Origin: Globomyces pollinis-pini
Lineage: Eukaryota > Chytridiomycota > Chytridiomycetes > Rhizophydiales > Globomycetaceae
NCBI GenBank assembly: GCA_025399215.1
Contig: MU621094.1
Coordinates: 97,630-161,629 of the forward strand
Direction of reading: 5' to 3'
Length of the DNA: 64,000 nt
A program made the position numbers and the translations under genes. The number at the start of each line of letters is the position of its first letter. The first letter of the stretch is position 1. Shown here piece by piece: positions 1 through 12,530 of this stretch. Under the pieces are notes generated by a model that saw nothing but the letters and a program-made list of their open reading frames with translations, did not search any database and was not told the origin of the DNA.

Positions 1-1343
1 TTAAATGTTTCTAATGGATTGTTTGTCAATGCATATCCTCTTGGGTTACAATATACTTGCCAATTCTTATTAGAACCTTGTAGCCATTGATTGTGGAAGT
101 ATGAATAAAATGCTGGCTCTATATTGCTCCATTGGACCCTGAATAACATACATCTGTGGTTAAATTCAATCTCATCTGCTGATAGGTGAATGTAATAAAT
201 ATTAGAATAGATTTGTGACTTGTTCGTTTGATCTTTTAATTTGTCTATATTTTCTCGGACATTCTTCATAACATTGAAGAAACACATCAGACGTTTTGCA
301 CCAGGAAACTCCAATTGAATCGACTTGTTGTCAGCTAATCCCCCATCAGCCATCACATATTGAGGACTTAGCAAATAATTAAAACGATTGTAAAGTTCCA
401 ATTTTAATTCCCGGAAAGCACGAGTAACAACCCAAGAATCTTGTTTTGAAGCAATTATTATGGTTAAAAGATGAAAACACCCTGAAAAATCCGAATAACC
501 AATAATGAGCACTGGATAATCTAAAGTATTGGTTTTGAATGTGAAATCAACATGCAATTGAACCTCGTATAAAGATGCTGATGCAATAAACTTCTGTAAA
601 AAGTATACACTTGTCAACGTTAAAAAGAACGGATTCAAATCCGAGCCATTTCCAATTTGATATTTTCCATCGATTTTCTTTGTGATCCCATAACTATAAC
701 AATCTTCAGGCAAAGATTGTTCAGATGTTGCTGCTTTAATTAGATTCTCTGCTTCGCGTTCTACATTTTCATATGTGTCTGAATACTGTGTTATTATTTG
801 ATTTGCAAAATTTCTGACTTGTTCCGCTGTTGGTAAAGGGTCAACATCCGCAAATTCATTTTGGAAATCATGATATATTGCTTTTGCCTTCATATTATGA
901 ACAACTCTACAATTTTCAATAAATCTATATTGATTAGACAACGCAAGTTACGTTTTCATTGCTTGGGTCAATTTAGGCTTCCTTGGAGATACGGAAGGTC
1001 TTTGGCTGTTAAACGTTGATTGTACACTTTCGCTCTTATGTGCTCCGACAGACCAGAATTGAAATACCTTTTTATCAACACACTCTATAATCTTCAATTG
1101 ATGTTCACATTTAGACCTGTTTCCGTTTTCATCATTTGTAATTCCTTTACAAGTAGAAGAGTTACATTTGAGATACGAAGTTTTCATTTGACATATACTT
1201 GGTTTACTATGGATGTTGCATGAACGCTCCTTTGAGTGTGTACAAATATGACTGCACAACCTATCCTGCATAACAATAGATTCTTCTTCATTTAATAGCT
1301 CTTTTTCAGGATGCAATGTAATCCAATTCTTCGTCACTGGCAT
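1..1343 (-). CDS. MULE-type transposase (partial, runs off left edge)
   Basis: This is the 5' part of a Mutator-like (MULE) DNA transposase; its 3' end lies beyond base 1. The start at 1343 gives a Cys/His-rich N-terminal segment (several C-x4-C and H pairs, DNA-binding zinc-finger-like). A 27-nt intron (925..951) joins it to the catalytic part. Reading on from 924 in one open frame I see the MULE pattern: first Asp in HVDFTFK, then PVLIIGYSD and FHLL, second Asp in VMADGG, and the third acidic residue in NNPLETFN at the window edge. The frame has no stop, so the element may be intact. A second short open frame starting near 1410 overlaps the start (begins MDKRSGQYSN), so the N-terminus is uncertain. 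Its intron has the same size and signals as host introns. Confidence 0.75.
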
Positions 1344-1575
1344 CCTTTTTTCTAAATCGTTTGAATTTTTTTTGAAAGTTCGAATATTGTCCAGAACGTT
1401 TATCCATTGGATTATAGGCTTTTTTTATCGATCTTCGGAGTTAAAATTTACCGAGTTACTATGTTTATGTGTGTGGATAGACTTCTTTTGTGTGTCAATC
1501 ACCAAAAGGTTGTGTTGAAAAAGTGCACTCACTATTAAATGCCTTCAATCAATTAAATTATATTAATTTTGGAAA

Positions 1576-4503
1576 CTAAAGTTTGGCTTTCGTTTCCACC
1601 ACTTTTAATGCTTGCTTCTGCTTTTTCTTGCCATCTAAACTAGGTTCGGATGCAAATTGGGCCAGTCTTAATACTCTGTTTGCAACCGTTGACGTGTCTC
1701 TACGGTTTTTACCCTCCCTTCGGAATCTTCCAATTTGCTCACAAAATTCCCACTGAATCATTAAATATAGATAACCTACCAATCTGCCCTTTGGACGCAA
1801 TTCATTCCAATAGATGTATGCTTTGTCATCTTCTTGTGCGTCCGACTTGATCTCCACGGTCGGAGATTTCTTGGACAAATCTGTTATTTTTTCAATATCA
1901 TCAGTTTCATTTTGATAATAATTGATATTGTTTCTCAAGTTTTTAGGTCTTGCTGAATGTTAAATTCACTACACTTACAAACACGAACAGGATCAATCGC
2001 AAAAGTTGTTGCTGAACCTTCCCATTCCTTTCTATTATTTCGTTCATTCACATTTTCCCGTAAATTCGAATCAGGCAACCTCTCTGCTGGAATCCTAACA
2101 TGTTTAACAGTTTCTATCGTACCAATCTTTAGCCACAGCTATCCAAGTAGTATTCGCATTTGTAGAATGCGGTGAGGTCTCATACACAGATTCTGGTGGA
2201 GGCTCAACACCTTTGTGTAATTTGATACAACCCAATTGCTTCAATCGACCAATCGCATTACTAATAGTTTCCCGATTGACTGATTCAAAATATGAAATGT
2301 CTCCTTCATAGTATAGTGTTTTTCCAAAGATCTGAGATCGTTTCATGAAAACTCTTTGATCTATCCAATATAAACTATTTCCTTTCAGCTCTGTTTTTGG
2401 CAAAATTGTATATAATGACATTGCACATAACCAGTATGTTTCAATGAATCTAGGTTTAAGTTAATAACTAAGCTTACGGCTAAAAATTAGTTGAAGAATC
2501 ATACCCATAACATGAAGCAATAAAAATCTAAGTATTAATCATTAAAGGAAAATACCGAATGTCTCACGCCCCGTTCGTCGCTCTTCCGCAGATAGAGTCA
2601 CCCAAAGGTCACCGGGCTTACCCCCATTTGATGGGTTTTCCTCTTCTTCTTTGCCAATGACAGCAACATTTGCAGAAACAAGTTGATTTAATGTTGCGTC
2701 TAAATTTTGCTCCAACCCACCAGCGTCATAAACAAATTCAAATTTTAAAAGCTGTGATACAAATTGAACATCTTTAAACAAGACTGTTTTTATAGGAATA
2801 CGCTGTGCTCGGATTGGCCCTCCGACTTTCAGCGTTGCATACATTGCAACAGACAATATGGCTATAAAATTGAGTTATTCATTCGTGTTACATTCTTGTA
2901 CAAACAGGTGAATAACTTGATTACGATAGTAACTTAATTCAAACCGTTTTAATGGATAGTAAACTCTTTCCAGTATGTCATATCGCCGACCAATAATATC
3001 ACTTAATACTTGTACTGTCCTGGAATGTTAGGATATGAATCTATACCGATCAACGATCACTGATGCATCTGAGGCACCAGATTCCGCAACTTGTCCCCCA
3101 CGTGCTATAATCCAACTCTTTAATTTTCCCACACGTCTAATAAGCTACAATATCAGTCGAATAGACACTCACTTCATTTCTACCAACACCACGACCACGT
3201 AAAGTCAATAATACCGTGCCGACCAAAGCAGTTGGCATAATGACAGAGATTCGATTGATATCACCTAATATCCTTACGGTTAAGAACAAAAGATTACCTA
3301 TAACCAAGAGACTGCAAAATATAGGTACTCTGGTCTGTTAAATTCATTCTCTGTATTCCAGACTTCCCTGATGCAATCAATTTTTGAGCAAAATCGCTCA
3401 TGGAGAATGCTTCCCCAAATCTAACATCAATTCTCCCCCATCGCAATTGCAATAAATTAATGCTGTTTAATAGCTGACCGATGCTTTCTTTTTGTTTTGG
3501 GGTTCCTAGTAGTTCGTTCACGTATGATGGTGTTTCTATGACCTACCATTATGATTCCGACATTATATGAACCTTATCATATCCAATACTAACAGGTATC
3601 AAAATAGCGTCTGAGGTTTTCCCTTTTAGGATTGATTCTAAGATCAGCTTCAAAAATCCAAATTTTGGCTAATGATTAACTACTGTTTTTACCTGCAATA
3701 ACTTTCCTGTTCTACTTCTGGTACCTTCAATGAATGCTTCAATATTGTAGCCTTTGTTCAGCAAATACTATCATAAAACGAAAGAAGATATTACTTCAAC
3801 ATATTCTTGCATAATAGTTACATATAAACGATCTCCTCCCCATTCTCTTCGAATAAAAAATGCTCCATTATGTCTTAAAACCCATCCAACACCAGGCATG
3901 TTTAAATTATCTCCAGCAGCAATATGCGGCAATCCTATACCCATTCTGTACAAAACATAACTTGAATTAAGTATTCTAACAAATCTAAAACCTGACAACA
4001 AGGTAATCAACATGACTTTTATGGCAAGGTACAAAAATGAGCGATACTCCCCTTGCGCTTGCTTCTTTTGCCACATTTCGTAAACGAATGATCTCTTCAT
4101 CTGACACATGAATTCCGTGATGGTATAATCTGGTCAATAGTGTTTTAATTGTGAACGCAAATCCCCTAATTTTTTTAAGATAATACTGGTTACCTCAAAA
4201 CTCTTAAAGATGACATATCAGCGATCATATCGTTGACAATTTTTGATGCTTGTTTTTTAAATTCTTTGTGATAAACACTGGGTGATTTCCCTGATTTCTG
4301 ATGCTGCTCTTCCGATAGCTTATCGATCAAATTATTAACTAAAGATGAGTATTTAGTGACTACTGTTGACAGATTTTTCCATATGGTTCAATATGTCTGA
4401 TTTGTACTGTTCATGGAAAAGCGTTGATCCGATATAATCCTGCGGTTAGTTTTGTATTTTGATTCACAGTTGATGGGTCTGTTGGAAAATCTTGAAAAAT
4501 CAT
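1576..4503 (-). CDS. Glycerol-3-phosphate / dihydroxyacetone-phosphate acyltransferase (GPAT/DHAPAT, PlsB family), peroxisomal signal
   Basis: Acylates glycerol-3-phosphate or dihydroxyacetone phosphate, the first step of phospholipid or ether-lipid synthesis. The joined frame has the PlsB-family blocks in order: VPCHKSHVDYLVV (motif I, HxxxxD), GDNLNMPGVG with GAFFIRR (motif II), FIEGTRSRTGK (motif III, EGTRS), then IPVSIGYDKVIE (motif IV). Later conserved stretches include LRWGRIDVRFGEAF, PTALVGTVLL and RGRGVGRNE. The protein of about 829 residues ends in AKL, a PTS1-type peroxisomal signal that human GNPAT also carries, so a peroxisomal DHAPAT-like role is inferred. Sixteen introns of 24-31 nt were needed and the summed coding length is a multiple of three. 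One exon is only 2 nt long (2478..2479). Start ATG chosen at 4503 because it opens the frame before the first intron. Confidence 0.9.
2450..2504 (-). other. Two mini-introns around a 2-nt exon
   Basis: On the minus strand, intron 2504..2480 (25 nt, branch-like CAACTAAT, ends TTTTTAG) and intron 2477..2450 (28 nt, GTAAGC start, ATTAACTT branch, ends CCTAG) are separated by only CC at 2479..2478. Splicing both gives TGG-CCA-TTC (Trp-Pro-Phe) and keeps the acyltransferase frame open. Skipping CC or retaining either intron gives a stop within a few codons. Confidence 0.7.
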
Positions 4504-5603
4504 CTAAAAATTTGATGGAGTGAAAAATTTGGAAAACTAACGGTGCAAAAAAGACTCACTCACTTTTCACTTTACTCTTGATGCTTCACGTTAATATTTC
4601 ATAATCTGTTAAATGTAATTGAATAGGAATTGGTCAATTATTCAATTGCTCGAAAAAAATATGTTTATAGTTTTACTAATTTTAAACAACAATCAATGAT
4701 GCTGTTTTTGTAATCTTTGCATTTAACTGTCGCTGATAGTTCTATAAATAGTAGGTACCGGTTCTCTCATGCCTATTCAACTTAATAATCAGGGCAAAAA
4801 AAACCACACAGCATTTAATTATATTTTTCAGAACTTGTACTCATGGGTCAAATTGATTTCCAAATTGAGCTGTGTACTACTTTGTGCACCCTAAATTTTC
4901 ATTCACTTGAAACGAACCGATTATTTCACCGCTGAATAAAACTTCACACCATTGGTTTGGGTCGTCAATTGTAATACTCCAATGCTACTACAAATCACCC
5001 CTGTATTAATGTGCCGTTTGTTCAAAACTTTGGGGTTTTCCTATTACCACAAGTATTTGTAAGAGCAATTACAATAAAGACGTATTTAAATAAGAGTAAG
5101 AAGAACTATCCATGAAACACAATGATTGCAATAGAATTGATTGGGTTAAAGCTAAAAAGTATTGGCATGTTAGTAAAGCGCTTTAAATAACATAGTCCAC
5201 CAAGTACTATTTGTTTATATATTTAATGATGCATACCGCAATTATTGACGGTGGAAATGAACAGAATGAAAATCATAAAATTGTGGAGTAGGTGAGTGAT
5301 CAACAACTTGTATCACAATTGAGAAATCAAGGTGATGTAAGACCAAAATGAAAGGAACTCAGGGAACCTAGCCCAGCGGGTGTAAATATAGAATAGAGTG
5401 GGCTAAAGAATGATGCTAAATGGGGGCTACTTTCATCTGAATGTGGGGGGAGTTGAGGTCGTCAATTAGCAGAACCCGTGAAAAGTAAGCACAGACCGGT
5501 CACACATAGTGTTGTTGTACGACGATCAAGCCACAAGCAAAAGATGGTACGACCATTGAATTCCAATTTCACCACTCATTTGATTGCTGCTTTTCTCCTT
5601 TTT
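4504..5603. promoter_or_regulatory. Long divergent intergenic region
   Basis: About 1.1 kb separates the divergent start codons of the acyltransferase and the zinc-finger gene, much longer than the 120-430 bp usual between divergent genes here. It must hold both promoters. Just before the right-hand ATG is a pyrimidine-rich leader. I see no convincing coding exon, tRNA or strong hairpin. Confidence 0.4.
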
Positions 5604-7351
5604 ATGAACTCTGAGGAGCCAGATTTTAGAAGAACAAATCTGATGCTAAAGGAACAGTTGGATTCGCAAAGGAAAATCAACCTACAATCAGAAGAGATTG
5701 TATATTTGAAAGCCAAATTGGATCAACAGTACCAACTGACTATCAACTTATCAAATCAACTGGAAACTATACAAAGAGAAAATTTACAGTTGAAAAGAGA
5801 CCTACAAAGTAGTATCAAAGAGAATACATTTACTGGTCGACCGCCATTGACTCAAATTAATAGAGAGTCGCAAGGTACAGTAAACAACTGTTAACGTACA
5901 TAGACCACCATAACAATGAACAGACATTAAGACCTCTAAAGTTACAAAACCTAGCAAACTATGACATTGATCTCAAGAATACTGCAAAATATCATGGAAA
6001 TAACAATTCAAATCATTCTGTTCCTGCTCGGTTACCAGAGCTTCAAAGACCCCACTCTACTCAACCCGTTGAGATAGACAATGATGCAAGTTTGTTGTTA
6101 ATGTTAAAGAAACCTGGCCACCATTCACCAGGTTCTTATTCCCCACCAAAATCATTAACACTTCCATCTATCAATGAATTGAATAAGAATGTAAGAGATC
6201 CAATTGGAACCCCAAGGTTCCATTCACATGGTATTGTTATTGTCGCATTAAAGCTTCAGGTTTCAAAAGAACACATTCTATGACATTCTCAGATGGCGGC
6301 CATTCAGTTTACAAAAAGGGTTATGATTCCAATGGTATTTCTTTTACATTTCTTAACCATTTAGGTACAATTAAAGATGAACAGTCATCATTATTTTTGA
6401 GAGGTATGAGAAAGTGGAAACTAACATTTTATATAGGTTCTGTGAATTCTTCGACAACAAATGGTGCTGAATCACACATGAAAGCCAAGGGTCATTCTCA
6501 ACCATACCATTCGGCAAACAAAAGCACACATCGAAGATGTATGAGTTGTCACTCACCCAATCCGGCCGGTTATTGGATCCGTAACTATCAATCCCCTGAA
6601 GGAGTAATTTGCCAAATCTGTTTTGCTAAGAAAAATCTATCTTCTACCGATTTGGTGATAGATGACAGCTCCCAGCTACTTTGTTCAGGATGTTACGATG
6701 CTACTCGACATGGTCGGCCGCCGTTTACAGATTGTCCACAATGCAGAGCCTCCCAACTCCAACGAGTGTTCCGCTCATGTAGTAGCTGCAATGAGCAGAG
6801 TACATTTGGGAGCTGGTATCGGGATACAGCTAATCCTGGACATTTTTGCTGTCACAAATGCTACCATAATTCCAATAAAATTAGATTGGACACGTTGCCT
6901 GATGGTGTAGTCATCCACAGAACCTGCTCTTCTTGCACCGCTCCAAAATCCTCTTCTTGGTACAGAGACTTAAATATTACAGGCGCTTACATTTGCAAGC
7001 AGTGCTACAACCAGCGATATCAATCGAGAACGGAAATCCAACCAGACGGTACCGCCATTCCACGTGCATGTAAGACAATCGCAACTAATTATGTTAGGTA
7101 TGTCTTGTGCCTCCAACCATTCTGCAACATGGTTTAAGGATCCGGATAACAATACCAATTTCATGTGCAAGCGATGCCATACACAGATGGAAAAAAACAA
7201 AGTTGCATCACCCATACAGGATGGTCAAACCCGGACATGTTTTGGCTGTGATACCACAGTGTCATCTAGATGGTATAAAGATCAGCATTATTTTGGAAAA
7301 TTTAACTGTTTACGTTGTTACAATCTACGGAAGAAATTCAAGATGGTTTAG
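5604..7351 (+). CDS. Coiled-coil protein with tandem GATA-like zinc fingers
   Basis: Probable DNA-binding or chromatin protein; I do not recognise an orthologue. The N-terminus (from MNSEEPDF) is a leucine-rich coiled coil of about 70 residues, followed by a Pro/Ser-rich linker. The C-terminal half has about five units of the form C-x2-C-x(6-8)-W-[YF]-[RK]-D-x(6-9)-C-x2-C-[YH], e.g. CFGCDTTVSSRWYKD with CLRCYNLRKK, plus one Trp-less Cys pair set (near 6683-6745). The spacing and the W.(R/K)D core resemble GATA fingers, but the CNAC signature is replaced by C-x2-CY. Introns of 29, 23, 30, 33 and 28 nt; the 30- and 33-nt ones are stop-free multiples of three, so retention would also give a full protein. 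Start 5604 is the first ATG preceding the coiled coil; an in-frame alternative ATG lies upstream (reads MVRPLNSN). Confidence 0.75.
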
Positions 7352-7493
7352 ATTATAGTATTTTTCCTTGTTAATATATTTTTACGCTACGATACCGCCT
7401 TCTTCAATTTGGCTCATTAGATAATAATTTTTGAATGCTAATTATATTCACACAGTTAATCAACTAAATAGGTATGACCCAATACTTCTAATA

Positions 7494-10400
7494 TCATCTG
7501 AAAAATTCATCTAGTTGTTCATCCTTAATATACTCTCCTTGATCTTTCTTTTGTAACTTTGTTACTGTATCTTTCAAATGGTGAGATAACCTTTCCAATT
7601 CAATTTCAACAGTATCATTAATTAAATATCTCCAAACGAACGTTGGTTTGGTTTGGCCTATACGATGAACACGATTGATAGCTGTTCGAATGAGTATAAT
7701 GACACTTACCTTGCAATTCCGGACCTTTCTGAAGCATTGGTTCAATCAAAAAGACATGGGTTGCTGCAATCAGAGTTAATCCAGAAGATTGACTTTTTGC
7801 GTTTAATAGTAAAGCAGAAATATGTGGGTTTTCGCAAAATTCAGTTACAGGTTTTGAAGAGGATTTGTTTTTCTTCACCTTTCTGTTTGTGAAAGGATTA
7901 TAACTATATCCCTCAATGGATGCTATCTCTATCAATTCATTAATGTAAATTACTAAAGCCGATTGAGTTCTCTTCCAATGCTCGTCCTAAAATTTCCAGT
8001 ACCAAACTCCACTGCGAAAAACTAATATCAAAAACCAACTCATTTTACAAAAGCATCTTGACACTTGGATCTTTCTCCAACAATAAACGTACATGTTTAG
8101 TGATCGTATCAAATTTGGTACCAAACGAACCTTTGATTTTAACCGCCATGATTTCACGCAAGAGATCAGCGTTATTGTCATTGCCATTAGATTGTATGTG
8201 TGGATAATCTGATGGTGAGAGTGTGATTTGAAAAAGCTGACGAATATCTATTGCATTATTGCAAATAGCACATTTCTTGTGAACAATGATCCAGGCTTTG
8301 CAGCACTCTTATAAAGTCAATTGAAGAGCGGTTACCGTTACAAAATATATGCCCACATTCGGTTAATGACCCTTTAAGGATTTGTGATTGGCAAGTTATA
8401 CATATCATACCATTAGATTCTTGTCCCTTATTGGAAGATTTGGCCAGGAAATTGAAATAGTTATGCCGGCCTTGACAAGTAGCGATAAGTTTATTCAACC
8501 TTTGAGCTTCGGCCCTTAAACTCTCTTCAACAACATCTGCAGGTTCTGTCCATTCTGGAAATGCAACACTATCTGAAATTTTGTTTAATTGAGTAAAATA
8601 TTTCACACGAGCGTTAAACAAATCTCGAAATCCAGTAATTTCCCTAATATTAAGAAAAGAATGTTGGAACCTTTCCAATTTATTTAATATCTGTGATTCA
8701 TTAGCCATTTGAACTTTCATGTGATTAATTGCAAGTTTGATCATTTTCAACTCAGTCAATGGAAGCTGTCGATCTGATAAACCTACCAATTTACCAAGAA
8801 GCAACTTATAAGAAAGGTCTTTCAAATCAAATTTTAATCGTTTTTCTTTAAGTTTCTTTTTGAAATCGGTTCTAAAAGTACTTTGAACAGGATATTTTTG
8901 AACAGTTCCAAGTAGCAGCTTTCTCCGGTCGCATAAAAGACAAGCCATTTCATCCTAAACATAAATTATCTTTTTCAATACCTGAAAGGCCATTAATGAT
9001 TCTTGCTGAATAATTCCCACTTCATATTCATCACCAGTGGGATCAATCATATCGTCATCCACCTCTAACGGTGATGTCAACAATTTAATGGCCTCGACTC
9101 TCCAAACACACAATAGATTCATTTGCTCATTCAATGCATCTTCAATGATCTCGATATCTTCAAAAATTGGCCCTGTAACGATTCCACCGCTTAAATCAAC
9201 AGGAGTTAGCAAACTTTCTGCCATTAGCGTATCATGGTCGGAAACATCTTTTAAGGTGTCTGATTTTATTGTCTCTACAAACTGCTCGTACTCCATTAAT
9301 AGCGCACGTCGTTTTTTGGCTGCAATTTCGTACAAATCAGTCTCTTTTTGTCTAAGTGAAAGTTTTAAGGTTTCATCTTCAGTTTCATTCGAATCGTTGT
9401 GGAAGTTTGAAGCTTGAAAAAAATAAATGCTATGTTCTAATTCCTTCCAAATACGAAGCCGAGCCTTCATTCTTCCTGGGGCATTAGTCTCATCATCATT
9501 GATTTCATCATCTATCTGGTTATGTGCATCAAGTGCTTTAAGTCGCTTTTCCAAATCTTCTATTCGGGTTTGTGTAACTAGGAGTTGTTTATCATAAACA
9601 TCTCTAGCACAATCAAACTGCTTGCGTGATCTATAAATTAATTCAACATTAAATTACTCATCTAAATGAGCACGTTCAATTAAATTTAATATTAGTTCTC
9701 GTTCATGAGTTAAAATACTGGCATATGCTTTTTCAATCATTGCTTTTAAGACTTCATCAATAGTTTGCACCCTTCCACCTAAGACTTTTCTGTTTTCACT
9801 TGCGATTTGAGGATGACAGCTAAAGTTTTAATAAGAAATATTTTACCATGTTTGCCGTAACCTTAGTAGCCATAACTTCATATTAGCGATACGAGATCTA
9901 ATTTGTTTTTCAAATGCCATCTTTTGCTCTCTCGTGACATTATTTACATCATACGAGATTGGACTTCCGATTAACTCCAAAGCCTCATTCTTTAAATCGG
10001 AATAGTATTGGTATTCTACAGTAGAAAAGTTCAAATAAATCACAACCTGGCTTTGTTTGGGCAGCACCAGCTGGTCTTTTACTCCATCTTTCATCGTCCG
10101 ATGAACAAATACCTCTAATGTTTTCTGCAGTAAAGAGTTTGGAAACTGCTGTAAACTATTGGAGAAACTGGGTATCTTTAAAAATCGAAATAAACCATGC
10201 ATATCTTCTAATTTGCCAGTTTTGGGGGTTGGGGTTCCTAATATTAATGAAAACACACATACCTGTAACAGCCCAAGCGTGTATACGAGGTAAAGACTTG
10301 GCCATTTCTAATATTCAATAGTGCAAAGTTTACCAGACACATTTGAAGAGTTAGATTCAATCATCTGTGATTCGTCTAATATAACTCGCCACCAAGTGAC

Positions 10401-11663
10401 TCCAATTAAAGGTGATGTTCTCCTAAAGTGTGGGCGATTGTTTCTCCTTGGCATATCATCCCTTCCTGGCCTGGAAGCATAGAACTCCTTTTCCAGAAAC
10501 TGGTAACTGATTAATATTACGTCGTATTTCGATAATTGCTCTGTTGTGATGGTATTATCATTGAGTTCATAATATATTAATTGCTTTGTATGTTTGGTTA
10601 TCTCTTGAATCCACTGAGCTTTGATGACACTTGGGGTGATAACAAGCGTGGTTTTTATCAGTGGAGGCTCAAGCGCGTTGTATAACAATGGTGTATTCTG
10701 AAGTGAATGAAAAAGCACCAAGCTAAGAAGCATAATAGTCTTCCCTAATCCCATCTAATAGTCAATTTGAATATAAGTACTTCATCGCAAAGGATTCCCC
10801 CGGACACAGGTCTGCTTTTCTCAACTGTTACTGATGACGTGAATGAACAGTCGGCCAAACTAACATAGATATTAGGATTTGAAGTTATTTGTATGTAAGC
10901 GGCAGGGATTTTAATTGGGGTTATAGATAAATTTCTTTGTTCATTGATAGAAATTCCTTCTCTTGAAAGCAACCATTTGACAGTGGCTTCTTGATATGGT
11001 AAAAGAGTAGAAATAAGATCGGGATGGCAAAGATCAATCAATCCCAGGTTATCAAATTCTGGATCTATAATCGCCGGCAAATTTGATGAAGTTGATTGTT
11101 CCCAGCCATAAAGAACTGATAGATATTGAAATAAATCTACAGTCATTGGTATAGAATTTGAGATTAGTAATGGATAAGATATGGCAAGCTCTATGGTGGT
11201 GCTTCCACTATCAACACACAAATATGGATTTATACACAAATTCTGACACGCAAGCAGATGATCTATCATTTTGGTCTTCCCAGTTTCTATCTTACAGCTT
11301 GCTAACGGATTTTCATTATCATCATATATGATACAGTTCTGAATTCCTGTTTCTACAGTTTGGACTCCCAGATGGACACTATTGGTTTTACATTTGAAGT
11401 TACTGTCTAATATCCCACAAAATTTAATCACATTTAAAAATAAATCAGATCCATTTTGTTCGAACAAATGAACTGATGATTCCTTGACAATTGAATTTGA
11501 TGGTGCAAGATGGAAATGAGACGAAAACTCTATAACTGGATAAGAAACAATTTCAAAAACCAGTTGAAATAGACGGAAGACAAGGACTAATTCTTTTCTT
11601 TTTCTGGATATGTTCTGGTTGAATTTCAAAGAGAGATTGTGAGAGTAACCAATTAAATGTCAT
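7494..11663 (-). CDS. IRC20: SNF2-family helicase with RING finger, IRC20/SHPRH-like E3 ubiquitin ligase
   Basis: Nuclear SNF2-type ATPase with a RING finger inserted between the two helicase halves, the architecture of yeast Irc20 and animal SHPRH (DNA damage tolerance). Seen in order: LLPYQEATVKWLL, Walker A GLGKT after the GGILCDE exon, a Walker B variant ILDESQ, GTPTPKTGKLEDMHGLF, a long central helical insert, a RING with CITC...ECGHIFC...KKCAIC, and the C-terminal helicase motif AINRVHRIGQTKPT. Introns are about 26-31 nt and restore each motif, for example a 28-nt intron inside LQ-AINRVHRIGQ. Expected protein about 1,290 residues. I chose ATG 11663 (MTFNWLLSQ) because it joins through a 31-nt intron to the main frame; an upstream ATG near 11697 in another frame runs into a stop. 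Confidence 0.88.
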
Positions 11664-12530
11664 TGAAATTTAAGTCAAAGTACAAATCGCCATTCATGAA
11701 ATCTTTATTAAAATCCAATATTATATCCTAAATTGACTTGAAATAATCCAAGTTTACATGCCAGTTTATTTGAGATTTTTCGTATTTGATTTGTTAACTT
11801 TCAAAACTGTTTAGGTACCAATAGAAATCCGGATATCATAAACCCAAATGAATACTCTTAGGGAAATTATAGCTGATATAATTCAATGCATTAGTGGTGA
11901 CGACGACACATACTAATAATCCAGATCTAACCACCTGCCTGTGATTACAACAATTACATGTAAAATTCAATTGAACCACAAATTACTTCATATAAAGTGT
12001 TCAAAAACCACAACAGGCTTAAAGGATATATTTTAAAACGTGTTAAAGTAGTTTTAACTGGAGGAAGGTTAGTTGAACAGTGCAGAGGAGAAACTAGACC
12101 CAGTCATTCTGTATGCTTTCTTATTCAAGTGTACCAATTTGTATCTGGAATCTGAAGAGACGTGAAATGAACCTTTTCTGAAAGGTTGTCGATATACAAC
12201 AGCAGTCGTACTTATTTATTGGTTTTTTGAACAGTCTATTGATGGGGTTATATTCCTTCAAGAATTATCAGTCATTAGAACAGAGAAGGACGTGTGCTTA
12301 AGTCTGTTCTTTAAGACATTACCAGTGGGGTTGGATTGTCTCTTCACTGTTAGATCTGAATCTGAACCATGGCAAGTCTCGTAAAGAACAAAATTCACAC
12401 AATTTAATGCAGGATTGGTGTTCGGTATCAGAAATTATGTAGAATAAATATGAAGTCGTTCCTTTATGTTATGAATCTAATCATATGAAAAGGCCAAGAA
12501 TATATCTAGTTTAGTGGATAAAAAATTTTA
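11664..12530. other. Intergenic, no gene seen
   Basis: This 867-bp stretch lies between the 5' end of the IRC20-like gene and the 3' end of CLP1, both on the minus strand. It has no open frame of note. I looked for small nuclear RNA hallmarks (U2-, U6- and U5-like cores) on both strands and saw none. Confidence 0.4.

Noticed and set aside
9037..9417. Plus-strand Ser-rich frame opposite the helicase gene
   Set aside because: It is the mirror of the acidic region of the IRC20-like protein and has no features of its own.
12060..12360. Small nuclear or other structured RNA in the long gap
   Set aside because: No conserved core (U2 branch region, U5 loop, U6 ACAGAG with its neighbours) could be found on either strand.
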